Shown: positions 8,147 through 17,182, counted from the stretch's first letter. The stretch: 17,255 nt of DNA from Glomus cerebriforme (GCA_003550305.1 QKYT01001194.1:4673-21927), one strand, 5' to 3'. Made by a program: numbers and translations. The notes: generated from the sequence alone by a model not told the origin.

Positions 8147-9083
8147 ATGGCGAGTTTTTGTTGCAAACTTTTGTTTCAGAGATTTTACAACTTACCAAAA
8201 ATTACTTACTCATGAAAGAAACAAACACAAATACAATAAAATAGTACCGCATTTTTACTCACTTGTTCAGAACAAATGTTTTATTACATCAATTCTTTTA
8301 TAGTTCTCGTTAAAAAAAAAACTTGGTTTTTCCAGACATGCTGTTGGAAAAAAACGTTTATCAATCGAAACCTTTCCAGAAAATGTGTTTGTATATCTTT
8401 TTAAAGATGAAGAAACGTTCAAATATAGTCCTGCTAAGCACCAATATCAATGTTACTTTGAAGGATTTGCAGGAGCAACTAGACTTAAACAAATATTTTG
8501 GTATGATCAATGGGATTTTTGGCAGCATCCTCTTACTAATACTAAGGGTTATGTTTTACTTGAAGATTATGAAAATAAATATCAAGTTAAATTTATATGG
8601 AGCCAATCAACTTTATCAGAAATAACAGAAAGTTCATATTGGGAAGAATGTCTTGTAATTTTGTTGCTGATTCCGGAGAATTTCAAGAAAAGTAATTATT
8701 CTATTTGATTTTATTGATATAAAAGTTATTTTGCTAATATAGTTTTTTTATTAAAGTGACAAGGAACAAATATCAACGCCAAAAAATGACATACTATTAG
8801 ATCCAAAAAATCCTATACTCCAAAATCATCCATCATTTTCAAAAGAAACCATTAAGAAAAGATTTTGTTATATTTTGCCCCGGCCACCACTTCAGGATAT
8901 AAATCAATTACAGTAAGAATCTTTATTTTCTTTATCTTCCCATTAATATTTCACATATGAATTTCTTGCGGAGTATTATTAATCAAATAATACAATTGAC
9001 GATTTTCACATTATATCACGTACTACAGATTTCCTTTAATTCCGCTACCCATAGTGGTTTTGCCAAAAAATAATCAGACCTAA
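8147..9083 (+). pseudogene. C2H2 zinc-finger protein pseudogene, three lesions
   Basis: From the ATG at 8147, MASFCCKL runs into a T4 tract (8169-8172). One extra T shifts the frame, after which CFRDFTTYQKLLTHERNKH completes a perfect C2H2 finger (C-x2-C-x12-H-x4-H). The same frame meets TAG at 8301-8303, then continues without a break through FSLKKKLGFSRHAVG, LSIETFPENVFVYLFKDEE and ITESSYWEECLVILLLIPEN to 8691. Exon 2 (8757-8912, DKEQISTPKNDILLDPKNP) fits only if the donor at 8692 lost one G: the GT-AG splice as written shifts the frame. The last intron (8913-9028) is canonical, and exon 3 reads FPLIPLPIVVLPKNNQT to the TAA at 9081-9083. The undamaged protein would be about 250 residues. 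The finger is certain. The downstream domain I do not recognise beyond a vague resemblance to lineage-specific fungal families. DNA or RNA binding is inferred only from the finger. Confidence 0.8.
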
Positions 9084-9749
9084 ATAAAAAAAAGTAAGCA
9101 TTAAAAAAAATGTTTATTTGATGATATAATTATACATACCTGATTGTGGNTTTTTTTCTCAATGCTTGAAGTGGAAAAGAGCCATAATGATAATTTTTTT
9201 TCTTTTAAATTTCGTAAAAATTCTGGAATATGTTTAGAAAAACGTGCATATAAGGCGTAACACCATCTTTTCTGTATATACCTGGTATTTGTGATACCGA
9301 ATTCATTTGACCTTGATTTGGATGACAAAATAAATAAATCCATTCTTTCAGCACAATATTTGACTGGCGATTTCTGTTTTTACAATATATCCATCAGGAA
9401 TTTGATATTGAATATCATGCTTATTTTTTTGTGTGTACTTAACATTTTGCGGGTAATATCCAAGTGCTATTATCTTATATTTTGAATGAAAAACCTTGCC
9501 ACCACTAGTATACTGAGCATATATATAAGGACTATTAGGATAATCTTCATGAAAAATTCTATTCATCTATTTAAATATATTGATATNTAAGTTATTAATA
9601 AACTTTCATATGTATTATTTCGTGTTATCATAAGAAAATATACTTACCATAAGGTAATTAGCATACAGTTTTCTATTTTCTATTAAAATCCTTTTTATTA
9701 ACAATATAGATAACAAAAATAGTGAAAAAATTAACTTTTGTAATATCCT
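9074..9749 (-). pseudogene. damaged minus-strand gene of unknown family
   Basis: A frame open from 9749 to 9648 encodes a hydrophobic segment (LIFSLFLLSILLIKRILIEN) ending at a good donor (GTAAGT, 9647). After an 81-bp intron, the AG at 9567 joins MNRIFHEDYPNSPYIYAQYT and on to QIPDGYIVKTEIA. That frame stops at 9350-9348. The neighbouring frame continues with MDLFILSSKSRSNEFG, WCYALYARFSKHIPEFLRNL and KLSLWLFSTS, so a frame change lies between about 9388 and 9350. It reaches a donor GTATGT at 9139. A TTTATTTAG acceptor at 9081-9080 would leave a last exon of one Val codon and a TGA. A single unknown base (N) sits at 9150 and another at 9587. No start codon was identified and I do not recognise the family. 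The 3' end overlaps the 3' end of the opposing zinc-finger pseudogene. Confidence 0.45.
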
Positions 9750-9941
9750 TTAATTTCGCAATGAGTCTTTTCAAACTAATCTACAACTCATTTGAAACGC
9801 GCGATTTCAATAGTAAAAATTTGTTATTTGAAGAGGCAATTGGATTAAATTTCAAGTTATCACATTTTAGTGATATAAAATCAGTATTTTGGTAGTACAG
9901 ATCATAAATATCACAAAAATTTACTTAGTGAAACGAGCGTG

Positions 9942-10039
9942 ATTAGCCCATATGTATTTAACGAAAATAAAGTTTTGTTGAATAAGTTAATAATGATATT
10001 TAAAACCGCCTTTGGCACTCTAAGTAAACTTGCAGAGCG
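9942..10039 (-). repeat. right copy of an inverted flanking repeat
   Basis: Inverted partner of 7918-8018: ATTAGCCCATAT at 9942-9953 and the 22-base block at 10018-10039. A third shared block, TACCAAAATACTGATT, occurs at 7764-7779 and inverted at 9894-9879, but in a different order, so the copies have been rearranged or that match is fortuitous. Confidence 0.5.
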
Positions 10040-10159
10040 ACCAAAATTACATCTATATGGTATATTTTAAAAGCTATATATTAATATATGTTAAGAAATA
10101 TTTTTCTTTTTTTGAATTTTTTCTGCGCCGCAGTCTGTTAGAAATGTAAACAAATCACA

Positions 10160-10378
10160 TTGCAGCCAATCAGGAAGAGGTGTGTAAAATTAATTTTAAA
10201 TTTTTCCTGTCTTCAGAAATGATCGGCAGAATTTACCAATTATGTTATCTGTTATGTTTATTTAAAAAAATTTGAGTTACGAAGTACAGTTTTTTTTGTT
10301 GAATATATATACTGTATCTCTCTCAAATAAATGTGATTTATACAGTATATATATCTCTCTCCAGTAATTTGAAAAAAA
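10160..10378 (+). promoter_or_regulatory. putative promoter and 5' leader of the kinase-Sel1 gene
   Basis: A CCAAT box (GCAGCCAATCAGG, CCAAT at 10166-10170) lies about 210 bp before the ATG. Closer in, a perfect 15-bp inverted repeat, ATATATATACTGTAT (10303-10317) and ATACAGTATATATAT (10340-10354), is separated by 22 bp. Each arm is followed by a CTCTCTC pyrimidine tract, a common fungal initiator-region feature. The arms carry the TATACTGTAT motif that recurs elsewhere in this window. A small CTGCGCCGCAG palindrome lies at 10123-10133. Confidence 0.45.
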
Positions 10379-13300
10379 ATGTCAACCGTTACTGATGATG
10401 ATATCGATTGGTTAGAAAAATCAATTGCTAATGAATGGATAAAATATTATGAATATTCAGATTTCAAAAATATACAAAAAATAGGAAATGGTTCATTTGG
10501 GAGGGTCGTTCGTGCTAATTGGAAAGATATTGATACTATTTTTGTCTTAAAATCTTTTAATAATAATAAATCAACTCTTAAAGAAGTTGTTAAAGAGGTA
10601 TATATAAAATTTATGATTGTTTTTAAACGTTTGATACTTTTATTACGTTGCAGATAATTAATTATTGTTTTTTTATTACTTTACAGATAAGATTACATTT
10701 AAAAGTTCATTTTCATGCAAATATATTAACTTTTTATGGAATCACGAAGATAGAAACCGGTAAAGAATAACCAATTAATATATACAGTACATTTTTGTTT
10801 TTAATATTTAATAATAATTTTTTCTTTCTTTAGACACAATTCATCATATGATTAATTACGTTTTGGTATTGGAATATGCTGATAGTGGTACACTAAACAC
10901 CTATTTAAATGAGCATTTTGGTAAACTTGGATGGGAAGATAAACTTGGCTTAGCATTGCAATTGGCCAATGCTGTATTATGTTTACACAAATGTGGTGTT
11001 ATTCACCGTGATTTGGTAATATGACTTTTTTTACGTTGTAATTTGAATAAAATCAAATTAATTATATAAATACCTACATATATTTATTTTATTTATGTTT
11101 TAATTGAAGCATGCAGATAATATACTTGTTCATGATAAGAATATTAAGGTAGCGGATTTTGGTTTATCAAAAAAAATTGTTGAGACATCAAGTAATACGT
11201 CAGATATATTTGGCGTAATACCTTATGTAGATCCAAAAATTTTTAATAGGAATAAAAATCAAAATCAAAATTATTATATATTGAATGAAAAATCTGATGT
11301 ATATAGCGTAGGAGTTTTAATGTGGCAAATTTCAAGTGGGCGACAACCATTTAAAGATGTAAAATATGATGTAGGTTTAACCTTAAAAATATTAGGTGGT
11401 GAACGAGAAGAAATTATTGATGATACTCCTATTGAATATAGTAATTTATATACAGGTAATAAATATTTAACGTATTTTTTTCTTTTAAAAAATAGGACGG
11501 TTTATTAATACTATTAATTTATTTCAATTAGAATGTTGGAAATATGAGCCAGATGAACGCCCAAATATGCAAAATATTGTTTCAATACTTAAATCAATAA
11601 TTTCTCCCGAACAAAACAGTCCAATTCCAATTTTTGTTAACAAAGTTGATTCGTTAGAAAAATACAAATCAACTTCCGAACAAAATGTAAAAATTATGGA
11701 TCAAAATTCAGAATATGGTTTAAATCTTGATTATATTGAAAGGGAAATCAACTTAAGTTCGCAAGTTCCAAATCTTCAGTCAAATATTGATAAAAATTAT
11801 TCATCAAATTTAACAAAAACAACAATAAATACGGTAAAATCAATATTCAATAATATAAATCAATCATCAGATACATTAGAGTCAATGTTAAATAACATGG
11901 TTGTTGCTAAGTTAATTGAAATTATAATTAAGAAACATGATCAAGGTATCACTTTTTATCAAATTAAACAACTTATTAATAAACAGATATTGCGATTAAA
12001 TCAAGATACAGATAGGCTCAAACAATGGTTATCACAAAATCAAGTTGAAAGACGACATATTTGGTTTTTGGGATTATTTTATTATTATTATAACATTGAT
12101 AAAAAAGAAAATAGCGTTAAAGCGTTTAAATTATTCTTAAAAGCAGCAGATGATGATTATCCAATTGCGCAAGTTTATCTTGCTAAATGTTATAATGATG
12201 GATATGGAACTGAACGCAATAAATATTTAGCATTTAAGTTGTATCAAAAATCCGCAGAAAATGATAGTATTATTGGACAATTTTATTTAGGATACTGTTA
12301 TGAACATGGGATAGGAATTGAAAAAAATAATGAAAAATCAATTTTTTGGTATAAAAAAGCAGCTCATAATGAGAATATAACTGCCAAACTTTATCTCGCA
12401 GAATGTTATAGATTGGGAAAAGGTGTTAAAAAAAATGAGATTAAAGCATTCAAATATTATAAAATATTAGCCGAACAAGAAGAAATTGCTGAAATTGCTG
12501 ATGCTCAGCATCAACTAGGAAATTGTTTTTATTATGGAATTGGAACAAGAATAGATACGACACAAGCTTTATGTTGGTATACAAAAGCAACGAATAATGG
12601 AAACATCATTGCAAAAGATATGCTTGAAAAACATTATAATCAAAAAAATAAGATTCATAAAATATTGTTTTCTAAAAAATTAAGCCAACTTGGATTGTAC
12701 TATGTCGGAAAGATATTAATAAAAACAAATTATGAAAAATCATTTTATTATTTTCAAAAATCAGCAGAAAATGGCTATAAAGTCGCACAGTTTAATTTGG
12801 GAAATTGCTATAGAATAGGAGAAGGTGTAGATAAAGATGAAAGGAAAGCCTTTGAATTATTTAAAAAATCAGCTGATCAAGATTATATAAATGGAATATT
12901 TCGACTTGGTTATTGTTATTTCTTTGGAATTGGAACTGATATCAACAAAGCAAAGGCAATTGAATTTTATGAAATTGCTGCCGAAAAAGAAAACAGTGGA
13001 GCTCAAAATAATCTTGGATTACTATATAAAGATGGTGATAGTATAGAAAAAAATTTAAACGAAGCTATTAATTTGTTTAATAGAGCAGCCAAAAATGGAA
13101 ATGAAGTAGCACAGTATAATTTAGGTAACTGCTATAAATTAGGAATAGGTGTTGAGAAAGATGAAGTTAAAGCCTTCGACTTTTATAAGAAATCAGCTGA
13201 ACAAAAATATCTAGATGGAAAATTTCAACTTGGTAATTGTTATAATGAAGGAATTGGAACTAATATTAATAAAGGAAAAGCATTTATATTATATAAAGGG

Positions 13301-13693
13301 ATAGCTAAAAGAGGACATAAAATCGCACAAAATAGCCTTGGAATTTTATATGAAAATGGCGAAGGAACAAAAAAAGATTTAGATAAGGCTATTCATTGGT
13401 TCTATAAAGCAGCAATAAATGGAAATGAGGTAGCACAATATAATTTAGGCTTAGTTTATGAACATGGCAAGGGTGTCACAAAAGATGATGTTAAAGCTTT
13501 TCAATTTTATCTAATGTCGGCTGAAAAAGAACACCCAGGAGCACAATTGAAAGTTTTACATTGTTATGAAACAGGAATTGGAACTGTAATTGATAATAGA
13601 AAAGCACATAAAATATATGAAAAAATAGCTGAAAGAAAATTAGCACAAAGTAATATAGAAGCTGAAAAAATTTCAGAAATGGCCTTTTATTAA
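10379..13693 (+). CDS. TKL-type protein kinase fused to Sel1 repeats, five exons, 993 aa
   Basis: Exons 10379-10597, 10687-10759, 10834-11015, 11110-11455 and 11532-13693. The four GT-AG introns are 74-94 bp, phases agree throughout, and the total is 994 codons. The kinase domain (about residues 28-295) is complete: glycine loop GNGSFGRV (36-43), beta-3 Lys58, HRDLHADN (155-162, catalytic Asp157 and Asn162), DFG (174-176), [12 protein letters not shown] and DERPNM (281-286). IPYVDPK stands where APE usually lies. The activation loop is Ser/Thr-rich (ETSSNTSD). A low-complexity linker (about 300-440) leads to about 14 Sel1-like repeats of 36 residues (about 446-985; LGNCYxxGIGTxxDxxKAFxxYxKSAE). 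One repeat near the middle (about residues 600-650) is degenerate. Sel1 repeats are alpha-helical solenoids that scaffold protein complexes. Catalytic residues suggest an active cytosolic Ser/Thr/Tyr-type kinase; substrate unknown. No signal peptide or membrane segment. Confidence 0.95.
12770..13690 (+). repeat. 324-bp superrepeat (three Sel1 units each) inside the kinase gene
   Basis: Equivalent codons recur at exactly 12770, 13094 and 13418, i.e. every 324 bp (108 residues, three Sel1 repeats). The second and third copies start with nearly identical DNA: AATGGAAATGAAGTAGCACA versus AATGGAAATGAGGTAGCACA. Within each copy, the first repeat is of the [14 protein letters not shown] type, the second of the GIGTxINKxKAF type and the third of the [16 protein letters not shown] type. 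The third copy is cut short by the stop codon. Confidence 0.8.
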
Positions 13694-14260
13694 TGATTAT
13701 AAACAAAAAAAAATGGTAATAATAACAATAACAACTTAGGCAATTATTAACTTATAATTAAATATTGAAAAAGCAATTTCAAGCTTTTGAAGTTTAAATG
13801 GAATTAATTATATAGTTTAGTGGGAAATGTTGTATATATGTAAATTTGGATTTAAATAAATAATTTGTTCATTTACTTAATGTTTTATGCAACTTGGACG
13901 ATTAGAATAATGAAGCAATAAAAAAACTGGATTTTATATTCCATTTAAAAATTTTATTAATAAAAATAGCTTCATTATTTTATATTGATAACTGAGAAAT
14001 CTTAATAAACCTGGCGGGCAAAACTTGATTGATTCCTATGGATTACAAGAGAAGGTTTTAGCTATAAAAATCCGTAGAAGTAATCAGAAGGGAGGACGTT
14101 GAAAAGATTTTATTCTCAAAACAGGTTGTCTTAGGCATGATTGACTCAATCGGCGTTGTGAAAGTCAACTCTGTTAATTATTCACATAACTATAAATGGT
14201 TCCGCAATTCCAAAAATTTACAGAAATTATATTTCAGATAAAGAAATATGTTATTAATGG
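13694..14260 (+). other. 3' flank of the kinase gene, no other gene seen
   Basis: AATAAA at 13855-13860, about 160 bp past the stop, is a plausible polyadenylation signal. Further on, AATAATGAAGC (13906-13916) and GCTTCATTATT (13969-13979) form a perfect 11-bp inverted repeat spanning 74 bases. The rest shows no open frame or RNA gene. Confidence 0.45.
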
Positions 14261-14458
14261 TTGGATGGATATTGCAGCAATATTTCCACTACGGTATTTG
14301 TTCATAATCACCCAACATACGTTCAACAAGCGTTCATTTCATCACCAAAACATTCTTTTGGAGGAGTTTTAAACCATACAACACAACAAAGAAATTTAAA
14401 CCAATCAAAAAGAGTTCAAATATTCAAGTCAAATAATAATAACAGTAATAATCAATGA
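14261..14458 (+). CDS. doubtful terminal-exon-like frame, Asn/Gln-rich end
   Basis: An open frame of about 65 codons ends at the TGA at 14456-14458. It has no in-frame ATG near its start; a TTGCAG just inside (to about 14276) could be a splice acceptor, so this could be a last exon. The sequence includes STTVFVHNHPTYVQQAFISS and ends in NNNNSNNQ. I found no matching upstream exon and no recognisable domain. It could equally be chance. Confidence 0.2.
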   Translation: MDGYCSNISTTVFVHNHPTYVQQAFISSPKHSFGGVLNHTTQQRNLNQSKRVQIFKSNNNNSNNQ

Positions 14459-14990
14459 AAAAAGTAGTAGATATGATAACATAAAGAAACTAATTTAATT
14501 AAAATGTACCATCTTTAGCATTACAATACTTTCAACAAGTAAATTTTTTTTATACATTTTTTATAGTCAAGAGGTTAATTAGTCAAGCGATTAATTAAAG
14601 CGATCATGACTGACCATTACAGTTATGCCCGTTGCCATTCCTATTCTAGACATAATCCGAACATTTTATTCGTCAAAGTACCATGAAATAGCGAACTGAC
14701 GGTAAAAATATTGCAAGAGATGGGAGATTTTGCAAAGTGCAGATAATAAATTATAAAATGAGAATTAAAATAATTTATTTTCACGAGATTTTTGGCCGGC
14801 ATTATCAAGGTCCCTATGCATTATGAAATTAACATAATGTGTTACAGAAGTGTTACGAATTCTGTACAGCCTGCAGCAAATTTGCTATTAAATGAATCAG
14901 CCCATCCGGATTATTTATTCCGGTTTGAAAAAAAAACACTTACTCCCCACATAACTGTTCATTAAATTCTTTAGAACCTCATTATTAAGA
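14459..14990. other. intergenic stretch with small repeats
   Basis: No gene recognised. A 16-bp imperfect tandem repeat (TAGTCAAGAGGTTAAT / TAGTCAAGCGATTAAT) occupies 14564-14595. AGCAAATTTGCT (14875-14886) is a perfect 12-bp palindrome. CCGGA (14906-14910) and TCCGG (14919-14923) form a short hairpin. Confidence 0.5.
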
Positions 14991-15191
14991 ATGTCATATC
15001 TAAATCAACGAAGTAATTGTATTACTATTTCTACTACTGCTCGAGTAATACGAAGAAATCGAAGAGAGAACAGAATAAGAAAACATTATACCATGAATCA
15101 TTATAACATGAATCATTTTATAATGAGACTTCCTAGACAAAATACAAATAATCCAATAATACAGGATTTTTTTAACAGTTCTTTTTTTTAA
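14991..15191 (+). CDS. small basic hypothetical protein, 66 aa
   Basis: ATG at 14991 to the TAA at 15189-15191, an uninterrupted frame. The product is strongly basic in its middle (RVIRRNRRENRIRKHY), followed by an internal near-repeat, YTMNHYNMNHFIMR, that mirrors a short DNA duplication, and an aromatic end. No signal peptide or domain is seen. It may be a lineage-specific short gene or chance; no intron or promoter element settles the matter. Confidence 0.25.
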   Translation: MSYLNQRSNCITISTTARVIRRNRRENRIRKHYTMNHYNMNHFIMRLPRQNTNNPIIQDFFNSSFF

Positions 15192-16473
15192 AATTATCAG
15201 GTATGAATTCTTAAATGAATTATTTTACCAGCATAAATAAGTTTTATTTATTTAAACGAACCGTTTTTTTAGGTGCCTATAGAATTTATTAGTCAAGTCA
15301 CATTTATAATCAAATGAAGTAAAATTTTTCTCATCCAAATTCTTTAAATTTATCGAGAAATAAAACTTTATATACTTTATCCAAAAAAATTTTTGTTAAA
15401 AGTAGTTTGCGAATTTTTTTTTAATATTCAATAAAGTTTTTTTAGTTTTTTTATCAGCACATGGCTTGCGAATTGCGATGAAAATATTAGCATATAATAT
15501 AATAAATAATGCTCTATACTCAATGGGTATTATTATAAGTCGTTTAAATAAAGTTCTTCCGTACAATCATTTTTGCCACTCAAATACGTAGGATTCATAA
15601 ATTATTAGATAGTGAAGGAGGGTTATATATATGCCTTTTGTCGTGTTTATTCTTTATACTGTATATCAATTTCCTCTTACGTTTAGCACTAGATACAAAC
15701 AGACACATTTTTTTACAGACGATGAATCAAATTGAATTTAAGTTTTGGAAACAATTGTAGAGTTGTTGAAAGATAGAGCGTGCGCAGAAGAAGAGCCAGG
15801 TAGGAAAAGGGCCAGGATAGAAGGTCAGTATATTAGTATAGAAACGTCATGTATCATGGGCATAGTCCTGAAATTTTTTGTATTTATTTTTATGTATTAT
15901 ATCAATACTATAACGTAATAAAATATTTTTTTTACATACGACACTGATCACGACAAAATGGCACAATTTTTCCTGTGTTAAATTTTTCTATTGTAAATTG
16001 CACCTAATGATAAGATTTTTGTGGTGCGGTCATATTTCTCCAGAGATTGATTTCAAAATCTATCCTTCAAATTATATAAAAATTCTTTTATCTACCTTGC
16101 GCAAATAAAACACAAAAAAAAATCAAATAAAATGTATACCATTATTTACATCATCAAGATCACTAATCAAACAAATGAATATATTCCGCAAGCAAGGAGA
16201 TAATAAGGTATTTTGGACATTTTTTTTTTTTGAGGTAAAGTGAAATGTTGCGAAAACAAAATATGATTTATGTTACAACATAATTGCAGATATACTGTAT
16301 AATGAAATATTGATTCATATACAGTATAGCGAAAAACTCATTTATGGGTTACTTTGAACTCGCTACTACAATTTTATTAATTTTACTGGTGTTTCACTCA
16401 ATTTTAAAAACAAAGATTTCACTTTGAATTTTTGAAATGTTATTAAGCAAACATAGCAAATATATTTTCTATT
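15192..16473. other. gene-poor intergenic region
   Basis: No supported gene. The most protein-like stretch is a frame open for 58 codons (15742-15918, plus) with ELLKDRACAEEEPGRKRARI, a possible nuclear-signal-like basic patch, but it lacks a good start. TATACTGTAT occurs at 15655-15664 and again at 16291-16300, where it pairs with ATACAGTATA at 16319-16328 as a perfect 10-bp inverted repeat. Confidence 0.4.
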
Positions 16474-16689
16474 CTACATTTTAAATCTCTGAGAAACTGG
16501 AATATGTCTAAATCCAGCATCAAATTCAACAAGATTAATATTATCATGCATAATGTCATCAGAATCTTCATCACTATCAGATCCGGTCAATAAACTAGAG
16601 CTATTAATTATTTCTTCTTGTATGATTTGATTGAGTTCTTTCAGTACATATGACAGGAAATTGCTTTTGAAGGTGACATCTGTTGACAT
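16474..16689 (-). CDS. small acidic hypothetical protein, 71 aa, possibly a truncated gene
   Basis: ATG at 16689 to the TAG at 16474. An amphipathic N-terminal part (LSYVLKELNQIIQEEIINSS) is followed by an acidic serine/aspartate stretch, GSDSDEDSDDIMHD, and ends QRFKM. An acidic N-terminus that stops at a basic FKM-like motif recalls N-terminal regions of fungal PIF/Harbinger-type transposases, but the conserved nuclease part is absent downstream, so that link is a guess. No intron donor at the end was obvious. It could be a truncated transposon ORF or a short gene. Confidence 0.35.
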   Translation of the reverse strand: MSTDVTFKSNFLSYVLKELNQIIQEEIINSSSLLTGSDSDEDSDDIMHDNINLVEFDAGFRHIPVSQRFKM

Positions 16690-16860
16690 ATCTTCTTGTA
16701 TGTTACAGAAATAATGATATTATATCCTTGTTTTTGTGCAAATTTGATATAAAATTCACATAAGTAACAACATTTCTTGGATATTGCTATATATGTCCTA
16801 GTTTTCTTTTCTGATTTATTATTTTGTTCAATATGTTCATTTCAACATGTAAATTAATGT

Positions 16861-17000
16861 TGCGGGCAAAACCGAAACCTATCTGTGGGCGAAACCTCCG
16901 AAACTGGGCGAAACTAGTTTCGCCGCAAGTATAAAATCCGAAACCTCCGAAACCTCCGAAACTTCCGTAACCTCCGAAACCCCTTCCAAAATCTCCATAA
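16861..17000. repeat. 9-bp tandem repeat beside an 18-bp perfect palindrome
   Basis: CCTCCGAAA-type units repeat from about 16890 and again at 16938-16981, degrading towards 17025 (CTTCCGTAA, CCCCTTCCAAAA, CTCCATAA, CTCCTAAA). Between the two blocks lies GGCGAAACTAGTTTCGCC (16907-16924), a perfect palindrome. Because the unit length is a multiple of three, the minus strand reads as a Phe-Gly-rich peptide (GGYGSFGGFGGFG). That frame has no ATG and is best explained by the repeat. Confidence 0.7.
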
Positions 17001-17040
17001 CTCCTAAACTCCTTAAATTCCTTACTCAAAAAGGAATCGA

Positions 17041-17182
17041 TTGGCCGCGTTTTTGATATATATTAGAAATATAACACAACGCGCGCAATACGCAGTATTT
17101 TTAATTGCGCACACTGTTTATCCGTTTATTCCATTATATCGTTTAATTTTTTACCCGTTTCCGTTTAATACTTCATTAAAAT
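17041..17182 (+). promoter_or_regulatory. 5' flank of the gene starting at 17183
   Basis: GCGCAAT (17083-17089) and ATTGCGC (17104-17110) form an inverted pair. Downstream are four loose copies of a CCGTTTA-like motif (near 17121, 17138, 17154 and 17161) spaced about 7-17 bp apart. Such clustered motifs occur in transposon subterminal regions and in promoters; the sequence does not decide which. Confidence 0.3.

Noticed and set aside
8323..8625. Plus-strand 100-codon frame
   Set aside because: Overlaps the zinc-finger pseudogene in another frame; the pseudogene frame continues on both sides with spliced exons.
9291..9485. Plus-strand 64-codon frame
   Set aside because: No ATG start, and it is antisense to the more protein-like minus-strand remnant.
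13491..13706. Minus-strand 71-codon Phe/Leu-rich frame
   Set aside because: Antisense to the last Sel1 repeats of the kinase gene.
16132..16203. 23-residue ORF MYTIIYIIKITNQTNEYI, resembling the start of a GIY-YIG nuclease
   Set aside because: Only about 14 residues resemble the motif, and the following DNA shows no continuation in any frame.
16787..17029. Phe-Gly-rich (nucleoporin-like) protein on the minus strand
   Set aside because: No ATG start; the FG pattern is the direct translation of a 9-bp tandem repeat.
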